DNA of 64,000 bases from Pinus tabuliformis (lineage: Eukaryota; Streptophyta; Pinopsida; Pinales; Pinaceae): positions 361,991,750 to 362,055,749 of the forward strand of contig CM062814.1 of NCBI GenBank assembly GCA_031772625.1, written 5' to 3'. Positions 11,897 through 22,330 of this stretch are shown here, one piece after another. The notes under the pieces were generated by a model that was not told where the DNA came from, did not search any database, and saw only the letters and a program-made list of their open reading frames with translations. Both the position numbers and the translations under genes were made by a program. Numbering within the stretch: the stretch's first letter is position 1; every line of letters begins with the position of its first letter.

Positions 11897-11930
11897 CTTG
11901 GGACGAGTCATGATGATTGTGCTAGGGGCT
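11894..11930 (+). other. Stem-loop at accessory stop codon plus polypurine tract
   Basis: TGACTTGGGACGAGTCA (11894-11910) can form a 5-bp stem (TGACT/AGTCA) with a 7-base loop; its first three bases are the accessory ORF stop codon. The same hairpin is found at 24055-24071 and 44952-44968 in the sister elements. It is followed by gctaggggct, the likely polypurine tract just before the LTR. Confidence 0.6.
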
Positions 11931-12810
11931 TGTTGGGCAGCGGATCCCCTCATAGCATGTTTTTGGGGCTTGAAGCCCAAATTTTGTTTAAGTGTAATGT
12001 AAAGACCCTGCGAAATGTGGGCGTGGAGCACGAGAATCTAGGGTTGTTTGCCCTAATATAATGTAATTTAATGTAAAGTGTGTCGGCCTACACATGGTCC
12101 GTGGACCATGGGATTGTATAAATAGAGCGAGGCTCTAAGTAGAAAGTGAGTCTAAGTTTTTGACAAGTAATAGATAGATGCGAAGGTATGGTTAAAGGAT
12201 AGAAGTAAATCTGAAGTGTATTGGGTCATAGTGGTAGGTAGAGGCTCTGCAGTTGAGCACACAGAGGCCTAGTAGAGTCCGCAAGTGAATGCGCGGACCC
12301 CTGCAGCTGAGTGCGCAGGGTGGAGTCGGGTCTATAACTGAACTTGAGTACTAATAAAGATAAGATTGATTCAGAATATTGTGCATCTATTTGTAGATCT
12401 ATATTTCTATTTTCTGGTTATTTTATGCATCTATATTATTTTCAAGTATGCGTGCCAATCTGAAAGTTGAATAAGTAATAAGAATATTGGGCCTACACAA
12501 ACTAAGTCAAGAACTAATATAATAGCATAGTAAGGATCGGATTGGAATAATAAAAGGTGCACATGAGTTGCGAAGAATAGAAAGTTGCATGGAGCAGCAC
12601 AACGCGCAGATTAGGATAAGGTCATGAACCTCCAGAACCATCATCAAGACATCCGTAGGGTGCATAAACCTGGTTCCAACGCCCTCCCATACTACTTTAG
12701 GTGAGACCTCAGTTCTCTCTATGTGGACTGTTGCCAAAAGGGCCGGTAGTACTGGGATTTGCTTGGCTAAACTCATTGCTGAACCTGGGTCAGGCCCCAC
12801 GTAGCCAACA
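11931..12810 (+). repeat. 3' LTR of Gypsy-1
   Basis: Starts TGTTGGGCAG and ends GTAGCCAACA, so the canonical TG...CA ends are kept. It has a TATA box (TATAAATA, 12117-12124), an 8-bp inverted repeat catggtcc/ggaccatg at 12093-12110, and three copies of ctgcagytgagtgcgc at about 12245-12335 followed by aataaaga. It matches 3726-4550 except for the deletion in that copy. Confidence 0.9.
12093..12124 (+). promoter_or_regulatory. CCATGG palindrome and TATA box of Gypsy-1 LTR
   Basis: catggtcc-gt-ggaccatg is a perfect 8-bp inverted repeat 6 bp before TATAAATA. Related GG(T/A)CCATGG motifs lie just upstream of the TATA box in Gypsy-2, Gypsy-3, Copia-A, Copia-B and Copia-C, so it may be a shared transcription-factor site. 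Confidence 0.55.
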
Positions 12811-13025
12811 TGTCTAGTATCACTTTGTGAGGGATATGATAGAAGACAAAAAGGTGTTTTTGGTAAAGGTGGACGCTTTAAAGAATACTTCAGATGCATT
12901 GACAAAATCTATCAGCTCTGAGAAGTTCTGTTTGTGTAGAGAAACAATGGGCATTGTAGGGTTGGGTAAATCAGTAAGCTCTCTTGTAGCCCCCAGTGGA
13001 AAGAAAACAACAAGTGAGAGAATTT
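12811..13025 (+). pseudogene. pol: Copia-A RNase H end and polypurine tract
   Basis: After the TSD copy tgtc, the frame resumes as YHFVRDMIEDKKVFLVKVD and continues DALTKSISSEKFCLCRETMG, the usual copia RNase H C-terminus. In Copia-B the same protein continues without a break from HIDVHYHFVRDM. The normal stop after GLDK in Copia-B is lost here (GLGKSVSS...), so the frame runs on to about 13050. The purine-rich ggaaagaaaacaacaag before the LTR is the likely polypurine tract. Confidence 0.85.
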
Positions 13026-13525
13026 TGTGTTGTGTTATATTCTTTCCTTGACTAGCCTGCATAGTTAATCGAGGGGTTAGAGTGGGGGCAGAGCCCCCCC
13101 CTTCATTGCACCAATTGCGTAGCGAGGGTGTTAGAGTGGGGTTTGAGGGGGGGGGGGGGGGTAGCCCCCCTCTACTGGGTCCGGGACAACATCTTGGGAA
13201 CTTTTTTTTGACCCTATATTAGGTTGGGCAGACCTACCTATGGTTTTGTGTATGGTTTTCGCACATGGTTTTGGATGCGATGGTTTTTGGTCCATGGTTT
13301 TAGACGCGATGGTTTTCGGTCCATGGTATTAGATGCTTCGGTGTATAAATATGTATTATAAAATTGAAAGGAACATAATGAAAAGTCAATCTGGTAGTCC
13401 CAATTTTCGGATCCAGGGGAAAATCTTCGTGTATATGTGTTTTATGTGTTATGCTCTCGCATTATTTATTTTCTATGTTTTAGAATTCGTATGGAGGTAA
13501 TTTCTCTACAGCGTTAAAACCTATA
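13026..13525 (+). repeat. 3' LTR of Copia-A
   Basis: Starts TGTGTTGTGTTAT and ends TTAAAACCTATA (CA changed to TA). It aligns with the Copia-B LTRs read on the minus strand. It has a G/C-run block with 15 consecutive G at 13147-13161, two GGTCCATGG motifs at 13289-13297 and 13318-13326, and TATAAAT at 13344-13350. The following bases gtttg would be the TSD. Confidence 0.85.
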
Positions 13526-14322
13526 GTTTGATCTTCAACAACAAAGAACAAAAAGACCTATGTTTTCTTAAGAGATATTATAATACAGAAAAGATGCCTA
13601 CTTGGAATTTGTAGTAAGTCCTCCTCCTCTCCCTGCTTGTGAGCTCCAACTCTAGTTTCTAATGTTATAAATGGAACCTAGAAAAAAGACTAAAACAAGC
13701 AAGGGAATTACAATTTCAAAATAGCATAATCCAATATCTCTAACCAATGAGCCAACATGGCATTGAAATACATAAGCATCGATATGAAACAAGTATAAGA
13801 AAACAAAGGTATTTATGTATTAATAAATAAAGGAGAGAGTTACAACCATATATAAAATCTGACTTTGCAGATGTCTCCGCAATCATCTTGTCCTTTCTTG
13901 CAACAAGGTGAACCTTCACACTCAACCCTAATGCATAAATGGATGGATTCCTTAATCTCAAAGTAGCAACATCAAGGCACTAGTAATCTCCAAATTCCAA
14001 CCTAGACTCTATGGGAGGCAGTAAATTTACAAATTGAAACTTGTAGTTTAAGATTTACCAATCTAGGATTGAGATCCACATATGAGGGAGGATAAGCTTT
14101 AGGGATAAGAGACAAGACCACTAAAGTAGGATAAGCCAGGAATTTGAGATTTCTATCCATGGTGAATGGTTAAAACTACGGTAGAAGCTTATGGAAAAAT
14201 AAGTTTCGAAAATATTTTTTAAGTTTCCTGAAATTCTAGAATTTGTGCACCTCCAAAGTAGAGCAATGTGTGCTGACAATCACTAATACTCAATTATGAA
14301 ACTTGCACCCAACACAGGTGGA
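13526..14322 (-). repeat. Element X 3' LTR, left part
   Basis: Direct repeat of about 31400-32197, with many G-to-A type differences. It includes a minus-strand TATA-like stretch at 13848-13856. The small minus ORF at 13740-13961 has a counterpart at 31630-31821, but the similarity is that of the LTR as a whole and does not by itself show a gene. Gypsy-2 follows at 14323 with TSD gtgga. Confidence 0.7.
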
Positions 14323-15024
14323 TGTTGGGCACAACCCAATTTGGTCCATGTTTTCGTCAGACTCCACATTTTGAGGAGCGGAGCACAAAAATATGGCAAA
14401 GTTCTATTCAAGGAGCACTGTTTAGGGGCTTTGGGGTGGGTCAAAAGTCCCTTATTTTGTAATGGGTTTCGGGTATTAGTCCATTGTTTTGTTGAATCCA
14501 TGGTATGCGGACCATGGTCTTGTAGTAAGAGAGCCTATATAAAGAAGATGTAATACTTTGTCAAATAATAACTAATTAATCATATGTTGTTCGTATTCTT
14601 TGTCTTGAATCTATATTTTTAGGGAAGGATACACAGCTGAGTGCATGGAGGCCTTGAAGTGTTCGTAGTTGAGTGCGCAAACAACCTGTTGCTGGGTGCA
14701 CAGGTCAGGGAAGTGCATGTATTGGAGATTCTTATTAATAAAGAACAATTTTTGGTGAACTATTGTGTATCCTTTTGTGTTCATTCTCTATTGTTATTGA
14801 TATAGTTATGCATGATTTTTACGAAATTAGCGAAAGAATACATGTTATACTGTTTTATGTTATGTATATGCATTAAGTACCAATATCTGCAGTTATTCAT
14901 CAACGTGAAGTTATTCATGTACACGAAGTTGTCTGTAGATATAAGAAATAAGTGAAAAGATGGATGCGACAGGGCGCATATCCCTCTTGCTGCAGAAACC
15001 TACTTCTACAACCTCCCATAACTA
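14323..15024 (+). repeat. Gypsy-2 outer 5' LTR, 3'-truncated
   Basis: Starts TGTTGGGCACAACC and runs through CCATGG motif (14498-14519), TATATAAA (14536-14543) and the ctgagtgcgc-type repeats (about 14630-14705). It stops at ctcccataacta where a complete LTR would continue for about 120 bp. A second LTR copy begins at once at 15025. Confidence 0.8.
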
Positions 15025-15842
15025 GGTTGGCCGCAACCCAACTTGGTCCAAGTTTTGATCAAAGACTCTGGATTTTGGGGAGCGGAACCTATGGAACTAG
15101 TGAAGTTCTATTCACCGCAAAGTGTTTAAGGGATTTGAGGTGGGTCAAAAGTCCCTTATTTTGTAATGGGTTTCGGGTATTAGTATATTGTTTTGTCGGA
15201 TCCATGGTATGTGGATTGTGGTCTTCTAGTAAGGGAGCCTAAATAAATAAGATGTAATACTTTGTCAAATAATAAGTAGCTAAGAATATATTGTTTGTAT
15301 TCTCTGTCTTTAGTCTGTATTTTTTAGGAAGGCTCTGTGGCTGAGTGTGTGGAGGCATTAAGGAGTCTGTAGCTGAGTGTGTAGACCACCTATAGCTAGG
15401 TGCACTGATCAGGGAAGTGCATGTATTGGAGATGCTTATAAATAAAGAATAAGTTTTGGGGAATTATTATGTATATTTTTGTGTTCATTCTCTGTTGTTA
15501 TTGATATTTTTATGCATGTCTTTAAATGAATTATGTGAAATAATATATGTTATACTATTTTATGTTATGTATATGCATTAAGTACCAATCTGTGAAGTTA
15601 ATCATCAACATGAAGTAATTCATGTACATGAAGTTGTAGCTAGATATAAGACATAAGTGAACACACACATGCCACAATGCACATATTCCTCAAGCTGCAG
15701 AAACCTATTTCTCCAACTTCCCATGACCACTTTGAGTGAGACTGCGGTATGCTTGAAGGTAGTTGTCGAAAGGGCTAGTGGTTGAGGGTTTTGTTTATGT
15801 GCAACACACTATGAACCTGGGTCAATCCCCCTTAAACCAACA
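15025..15842 (+). repeat. Gypsy-2 inner 5' LTR, complete
   Basis: 818 bp, the same length as the LTR at 24091-24908. Its first bases are ggttggccgc instead of TGTTGGGCAC. The TATA box is changed to aaataaa near 15240. It ends CCAACA and is followed by the primer-binding site, which shows it is the LTR directly attached to the interior. Confidence 0.85.
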
Positions 15843-16250
15843 AATGGTTTCGTTGCCAACACTAGGATCTGCTTAAGGAATATGTTTTGGCGTTCGTCAA
15901 ATAAAGGAATCCAGAAGTGAGTGGAATAGAAATCATCGATTATCAGCTAAAGACTGGTTGTAAAAGTACATCTTCAAATAGAAATATGAAATCTTCTTTA
16001 ATTCATCCCACATTGAATTGTACGAGTGGGTATCTAAGTTGACCAAGCATAAGGTTTGATTCAAGAATGATGAACCTAAGGAGTGGAATCCTAAATTGAT
16101 AGGATGACTCAAGAATGTCAGTAACAGTATCTCAAGGGATGTTGATTTCTATATTTATAACATTTCAGGATGATTTATCACTAAGTTCCTGATAGATGCA
16201 ATCATATCATATAGTGAAGATGAATAAAGATTATTCAAAGGACCACGAGG
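15843..16250 (+). pseudogene. Gypsy-2 primer-binding site and leader ORF
   Basis: tggtttcgttgcc (15845-15857) follows the LTR by two bases. It resembles the TGGCGCCGTTGCC sequence that follows the 5' LTR in plant Tat/Athila-type elements, after C-to-T changes. Then comes a broken frame with ELYEWVSKLTK, FITKFLIDAIISYSEDE and LFKGPR, matching the Gypsy-1 leader ORF. It ends at CGAG/GTAAGT (donor GT 16250-16251), the same splice-donor-like junction as in Gypsy-1. Confidence 0.55.
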
Positions 16251-16539
16251 TAAGTTCTTAAGCTCTTTTATTCTATGGATTAAGATGTTATCGTGTAAAA
16301 TCGGGATACTGTGAATGCAGTTAGATTAATGTTTGGATGAAGAGGAAATAAGTCTGAGCCAAGGTTTGAGTGAAGTGGAAAACAATATAGGACAAATCTG
16401 AATAATTTTAGTGAAACTAACTATAGCCCCTTGATAGGAGGATTTGAGAGCGACAAAGAAAGATGTAACCCTACAACCCCATGACATTCTCCTTCCCATC
16501 CTGAAGTCACAACGAACTTAGGAGTTGAGAAGAATTAGG

Positions 16540-18190
16540 GCGTCTTTGGGATTCCCAATCCATATACCCCCTTTACACCCCATTCCCCTCCCCATAGTTC
16601 CCCTACACCCCCACCCCCTTTTCCTCCCCCTCCACCTAGCCCCTCAAGAAGGAAAATGACTGATGACATTGAGCTTCCTATTTTTAAAGGATTGGGATTA
16701 GAGGATCCTTATCATTTCTGGTTTGTAGTTGATGCAGTATGGACAACAAGAAAAATCACTAGTGATGATGTAAAGAATTCATAGATTGTCACATTGTTGT
16801 GATAGAGATGGCTAACATGGTACATGAAATACTCTGTGACTAATTTGAGTACTTCATTATATGAAATTAAGAAAGAATTGGTATCAGAATTCAAGAAGCC
16901 AAAATCAGAATCACAGTGCATCAAAGACCTAAAATAAATCAAACAGACAACAACTGAATCTGTGTGGGAGTTGGATCAATGATTCAAGTTTTTGATGGGT
17001 CAAGTAAGCTTTAATTTACCCCTAGAACAACATAAATAATAATTCATAGCCAATCTACTGCCAGATATTAGTTTATGTTTGACACAATAGAAGATTGTGA
17101 CTCAAGTTGAAGCATTGGAGATTGTGATGAAGCTCGAAGCTTCACCAATTGGAGATACTCATGCAGGGATACAATAGATACATAGTCATCTTGCCAATTT
17201 GGCCTTATAATTGTAGGATCTGAAGAAAGATAAGAGACCAGCTTAGAGGTATGATGTACAAAATGCAAAGCAGAGGGTCATTATAAGGATCAATGCCTTG
17301 TGTTCAGAGATTATTTAGCAAGTGGAGTCCCTAACACAGTAAACCTAGGTCTGTGGTGCAATATTTTTAGAACGAGAGGCCAACATCACTCTAAAGATTG
17401 TTACCAATTAAAAAAGTATGTTCAGACCCCAAAATAACTATTTTGGAACTTTTGTAGATAATTAGGCTATGATGAGAAAAACTGGTGAAGTTACGACTTA
17501 ATGATAGAGTGCATTGCTAATGCTTATAGACTACAAGATGAGGGACATACACATGAGGAGCCAGTCTATCATGTTGTTCGAGGAGGATTTCAAGGATGAG
17601 GACAAGGACAAGGACAAAGACCTGGTTGAGGACGTAGCCATATTACTTGTTATAACTATGGAGAGGTAGGACACTTCGCAATAGACTATCAGAACCCTAC
17701 GACAACCTATAGTTACTACAAGTATTTTGATCATGTGATAGAAGAATGTCCCATCCTTATTGCAAAGATGCAAGAGAAAAGGAACCAACAACCTATAGAA
17801 AATATTCAAATGGTGACTGCTAAGCTATGTGAGGAGAAACTGCACATCGACATTGTAACAAGAGGCAAAGCTGCAACTGGAAATGATAAAGCCAATGGAA
17901 AAAAGGAATCTGAAGTTACATGGGTAAGAAAAACTATTAAAAAAGCTCCTGCATTTGATATCATGAAGGAAAATAAATTATTTATGGAGGCAAGGACAAG
18001 ATTTATGCATGATGGGGCCTCTACCTCTACCACGCAACCAAATCAAAAGGATAACTACAAGATGGTATTGTTTGTGACACAAGATGAAGATCCAAATATT
18101 TTGAAGCATTTTCTACAGACTTGCATGGAGTTGTTGAGAAAGACTCTTATTCTCCTAGAGAGGTACCGCAAAGAGAGATTCCTACAATGA
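16540..18190 (+). pseudogene. gag: Gypsy-2 gag, five zinc-knuckle-like motifs
   Basis: A proline-rich stretch (about 16560-16650) leads to ATG at 16656, MTDDIELPIFKGLGLEDPY. This parallels MASAIKLPIFRG of Gypsy-1. The zinc-binding part has CTKCKAEGHYKDQC (about 17250), a perfect CX2CX4HX4C. It is followed by degenerate motifs: WCNIFRTRGQHHSKDC, FWNFCR.LGYDEKNW, CYNYGEVGHFAIDY (Cys to Tyr twice) and YYKYFDHVIEEC. An RG-rich linker near 17580-17640 separates motifs three and four. The last open part, 17735-18190, is the gag-to-protease linker. Confidence 0.75.
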
Positions 18191-18732
18191 ATAATCTGCA
18201 TTGACACAAGAAGTGGATTGGAAAGGAAATGAGGTTTACAGTGTAGATTGGGGAATATGACATGGATCAGGTTATCTTGGATCTAAGATCTGATATCAAT
18301 GTATTGCCAAATCAAACTTGGGAATTGACGGTTAAGTCGAAGCTGCAATGGTCAACTATACAGGTAAATATGGTGAATCAATAGAAATTCATCCCTCCAG
18401 GAATATTTTCAGGTATCACAGTAGACATTGATGGAGTTTGCACTACCACTGACTTCGAAGTGATTGAGATTATGGGCGACATTAATGCCTACCTTGCATT
18501 GCTTGGATTTTATTGGGACTTTGATAACATGACTATATTTAACATGAAAAAAAGGAGAATGATATTTGAAAGCAATAATATGAGAGTTATTGTGTCATTA
18601 GATCCATCAGAAGGAGAGAGATATACTGAAACTGTCATAGAAGAATACAACATGGAAGACATTGACAACATTTATAAGATAACAAAAGAAGAAGAATGGA
18701 TTAGCCCTACTACAGATGGAAAAGTGACTTAG
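18191..18732 (+). pseudogene. pol: Gypsy-2 aspartic protease
   Basis: Active-site loop MDQVILDLRSDINVLPNQTWEL near 18260-18320; Arg replaces the Gly expected after the catalytic Asp and its neighbour. An open segment 18460-18732 carries the rest, with LALLGFYWDFDNMTIFNMKKR, VIVSLDPSEGERYTETV, then a TAG. It lies between gag and the second gag-like domain, with frameshifts on both sides. Confidence 0.7.
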
Positions 18733-19500
18733 GAGGAAGATAGTTCCTCGACTTTAGGTTTAGAAGCGAAATTGGATAACTAGCAGAATAGGTTAGATGA
18801 AGTGTCTACAAGGCAATGTCTAAGCGTCACTAAAGAAGTGCGATGTATGCCAATAGAAGTATGTGATTTACCTTTGTATGATGGTTTGGGTAATATAAAT
18901 ATCTTCTTTAAAAATTATGAAAGTTGAGTACCATAATGTTAGAGATTGTTAGCTCTAGATCAAGCACTAAGGGCTACTCTTGCTAGATGGTGGGGTACTC
19001 ATAAGAAGAATATAGGAGATTGGCAAAAGTGTAGAAGGTTAATTTGGGTGAGGTTTGGTTAAGTAGAAACAGAGCTTGTAGACAAGTATGATGGCCAAAA
19101 TGATCCTAGAGACCACATACAACTTTGTATGGCAGCTTGGGGATAAATCCTACGAGAATAATGGGTGCATGGCTTCATCCATACCCTGGAGACAATTCTT
19201 CTGAATTGGTATTTGAAAATTGAGCTTTGAAATGGTATTGCTAGCTCACTAAAAATGGTTGATGGATTTATAATGACATTTAGATTTGAATATGACTACC
19301 CACATATAGACGAAACTCTCAATATAGTTAAGAAGAAGATTTTTTAGAATGAAGTTCCAGTTATCTAACAACCTGATTGGGCTGCGCAGATACGTAATGT
19401 AATGGAATGATATAATCTCACTGCCAAAGAGGATGAATATCCTCGCAATATTAACATTAACAAATCATAAGGGAATCACAAAGTAATTGGACCTGAGATA
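18733..19500 (+). pseudogene. Gypsy-2 second gag-like domain
   Basis: Read through stops the frame gives CDLPLYDGLGNINIFFKNYE, ALRATLARWWGTHKKNIGDW, RRLIWVRFG, DKYDGQNDPRDHIQLCMAAW, then TILLNWYLKIEL and FIMTFRFEYDYPHIDETL. This has the look of a capsid-type gag domain followed by a short helical tail. It lies after protease and before RT and is longer than the homologous piece in Gypsy-1. Whether it was once a separate gag or a duplicated domain cannot be told here. Confidence 0.6.
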
Positions 19501-20480
19501 GAGATTCCTAATATAACAAAGCCATTGAGGATAAGGAAGGTGAATATAGGATCAGAGGCTAAACCAAAGTATGCAATAATAGGATATTACAGGGATGAAG
19601 ACAAAGTTAGCAAGATTATAAATCTCTTGCATGAATATGAAGAGTTGTTCCCTACTAAGTTTTAAGATATGAAGGACATGTAAGGAGATTTTGGAGTCAT
19701 TAGGATTCCTCTAAAGCCTAATGTGAAGCTTATCGAGAAGATACCTTATAGATTGAATCCAAAATACAAGTAAAAGGTGAAATAAGAATTAGACAAGATG
19801 TTAACAACTGGAATAATTGAACCTGTTGAAGAGTTTGAATGGGTAAGTCCCATGGTGTTTCGTGAAAAGAAGGCAAAGGGGAAATGAAAATTTGTGTTGA
19901 CTTAAAAAAATTGAATGACACATGCCTACATGACCCGTTCCCTACAACATTTATAGATGAAGTATTGGACAATGTACGAGGAGAGGAGGACTATTCCTTC
20001 ATAGATGGCTTGTCAAGATACCCTCAGATCAAAATTGCGCTAGAAGATAGACATAAGACAACTCTTTCTATAGAGTGGGGCTCTTATAAGTACACAATGA
20101 TGCCTTTTGGATTAAAGAAAGCGTCTGTTGTATTTTCCAGTGTTGTAGTTACCGCCTTTAAATAATATATACACAAGTTTCTCAAATTATACTTCAATGA
20201 TTGGACAATATTTGGGCTATTAAAGAAGCATGTTGCAAGATTAAGGCTAATGCTGGATATGTGTAGGTAGTATTAGATCTCATTGAACTTGAAGGAGTGC
20301 ATATGTTGTGCACCATTTGGTATACTATTGGGACATGTAGTTTGTAAACATGGATTAATGGTGGATCTCATGAAGATCGAAGTTATTGTGAAACTGCCAG
20401 TAGCAAAACAGTGAGGCAACTGCACAGGACAATGGGACACACTTGCTACTAGAGAAAGTTTATAAAGAGGTATGAACATA
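19501..20480 (+). pseudogene. pol: Gypsy-2 reverse transcriptase, catalytic Asp lost
   Basis: Gypsy RT blocks in order: PYRLNPKYK, TTGIIEPVEEFEWVSPMVF, KICVDLKKLNDTCLHDPFP, FIDEVLDNVRGEEDYSFIDG, TTLSIEWGSYKYTMMPFGLK and the active site LYFNDWTIFGLL. In the active site the first Asp codon is AAT (20196-20198) instead of GAT, so the motif is YFND and the enzyme could not work. Other damage includes TAG and TAA at Gln and Trp positions. Confidence 0.85.
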
Positions 20481-21000
20481 TAACTGTGTCGATGGAGAGA
20501 TTGTTGGAGAAAGATGTGACTTTTCAGTTGAGCGAAGAGTGGCAGAAGATCTTAGATGTACTAAAATAGAAGATGGAAATTGTGCCCATTCTAGTTTTCC
20601 CAGACTGGAAGAAGGAGTTCTATGTACATGTTGATGCATCTTGCATAGCATTGGGTGTAGTGTTAATGTAGCTAGGAGCAGGAGAAATTGATCATTCCAT
20701 AGAATTTGCAAGAAGGAAATTGACCAATGTAGAAAAGAAATATAGCATGACAAAAAAAGAGGGATTAGCTATGGTATATGAATTACAAAAGTTCAGGCAC
20801 TATTTGTTGGGGCTGCACTTCAAAAAGTTCATTGATCACATTGCGCTGAAATATTTGGTGAATAAGCCTATTTTAGGAGGAAATATTTGTCGATGGTTGT
20901 TATTTTTCACAAGTATGACTTCGAAGTTATATTGAAGCTAGGTAAATCGAATGTTTGGACTGATGATCTATCAGGAATAAAGACAGGAGAATAACCCACA
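20481..21000 (+). pseudogene. pol: Gypsy-2 RNase H
   Basis: Reads KKEFYVHVDASCIALGVVL, then EKKYSMTKKEGLAMVYELQ, KFRHYLLGLHFKKFIDHIAL and YLVNKPILGGNICRWLL, the usual gypsy RNase H between RT and integrase. The open part is 20720-20935. A frameshift falls at the end, in the FQEYDFE block. Confidence 0.8.
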
Positions 21001-22330
21001 TATATCAATGATAACCTACTCGATGCATAGTTATTTGTAATTAGAGTCACAGATAATCACTTTGCAGATATTATTCAATTTCTAGCCACAAGAATGGCAC
21101 CCACGGAACACATTATCAAGAAAAAGAAGGAGTTGGTCATTTGATCAGCTGATTCCTCATTGATTTTTGGACGCTTATACAAAATGGAACCAAATTTTTT
21201 ATTGCGCAGATAAGTCCTTGAACATGAACAACAAAGTATTCTCAGAGAAGCTCATGGAGGAGTCACAGGTGGGCACTATGTAGGAAAAACCATTGTGAAG
21301 AAAATCTTGGGCGTTGGGCTATGGTGGCCCAAAGTACAAAAAAACGCAATATAATTATGTCAAGCCTGTGATGTATGTCAAAGAACAGGAAAGCCATCTA
21401 GAAAAGACAAGATGTCACTACTACCACAGGTAACTTTGCAAGCTTTTGAAAAATGTGCTATTGACTTTGTTTGACCTATCAGTCCACGAGGAAAGAAGAT
21501 TAGTATGAGGTATATCATCATTGCCAATGATTATTTGAATAGATGGGTCGAGGAACAACCAATGAAGGATTGCAATGCATAAACTATTGAGAATTTCATC
21601 ATTGAATATATATTGTCTAGGTTTAGTTGCCCAAAGATCTTGATGAGTGACCAAGGCACACATTTCACGAAAAAGAGCATTCAAGCACTAACTAAGGAAT
21701 TTCCAGTTTACCACCAGAAGAGAACTCCTTTTCATCCTCAGTAAAATGGTATAATGGAATCTTTCAATAAGATTCTAGAGAATGCATTGACCAGGGTATG
21801 CAATGTGAACAAAGATGAATGAGATTTAAGGAATCCAGTAGTTTTATGGGAATATAGAACAACATGCAAGAAATTGACAGGGAAGGCACTATTTAGGTTG
21901 GTATATGGAAAAGAACCAGTTATTCCTATGGAATACATCATGCCAAGTTTGAGAATTGTAGCTATCATGGACATGGAATATCTTGACATTATGAAGGAAA
22001 GACTGTCATAGATACTAGCTCTAGAAGAAGATAGATTCAGAGTAGGGTTCCATCATCAAGTGCAAAAATCAAGGGAGAAAGCCTGGCATTATAGACATAT
22101 CAAGAAGAAGACATTCTAGGAAGGAGGGTTGTATTATTATATGACAGCAAATTCGTGAAGTTCTAGGGAAAATTTAAAACACATTGGTTACGACCATATA
22201 TTATCAATCACGTCTCTGAAGGTGGTGTAGTTCATCTCAGGAAGTTGAATGGTTAGTTAATTCTAGGATGAGTGAATGGTAGCAGGTTGAAGATATATAG
22301 GGATGACTCTATCCCTGGAGCTTCTCAATG
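21001..22330 (+). pseudogene. pol: Gypsy-2 integrase
   Basis: The zinc-binding part has LREAHGGVTGGHYVGKT and LCQACDVCQRTGK (HHCC kept). The catalytic core has Asp in KCAIDFV, Asp in ILMSDQGTHF and Glu in GIMESFNK, so the DDE triad is readable. The C-terminal part has VNKDE, VLWEYRTTCKKLTGKA, PSLRIVAI, VQKSREKAWHYRHIKKK and a conserved end VNGSRLKIYRDD. No chromodomain was seen. Stops are common (for instance FHPQ* at QxNG). Confidence 0.85.

Larger units (their letters stand above)
3726..12810 (+). mobile_element. Gypsy-1, LTR retrotransposon lacking RT and integrase
   Basis: Two LTRs of 825 and 880 bp bound a 9.1-kb element. It lies inside the Copia-A RNase H frame with a near-perfect TSD: tgttc on the left (3721-3725) and tgtc on the right (12811-12814, one base lost). 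The interior holds a leader ORF, gag with zinc knuckles, protease, a second gag-like domain and a long accessory ORF, but no RT, RNase H or integrase can be found between protease and accessory ORF. It is therefore a non-autonomous or internally deleted relative of Gypsy-2 and Gypsy-3. Confidence 0.85.
898..13525 (+). mobile_element. Copia-A, Ty1/copia retrotransposon split by Gypsy-1
   Basis: A plus-strand copia element with protease remnant, integrase, RT and RNase H in copia order. It stops at 3725 inside RNase H and resumes at 12811 in the matching place, so Gypsy-1 landed in it. The 3' LTR is 13026-13525. The 5' LTR and gag are missing because the S1 LTR at 1-897 interrupts it and the rest lies off the window. 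Its closest relative here is Copia-B (48898-53871, minus), which it matches across integrase, RT, RNase H and LTR. The bases after its 3' end (gtttg, 13526-13530) would be its TSD. Confidence 0.85.

Noticed and set aside
13740..13961. Conserved small gene because of the similar ORF at 31630-31821
   Set aside because: The whole 800-bp region is repeated as the LTR of element X; the frames are not better conserved than the DNA around them.
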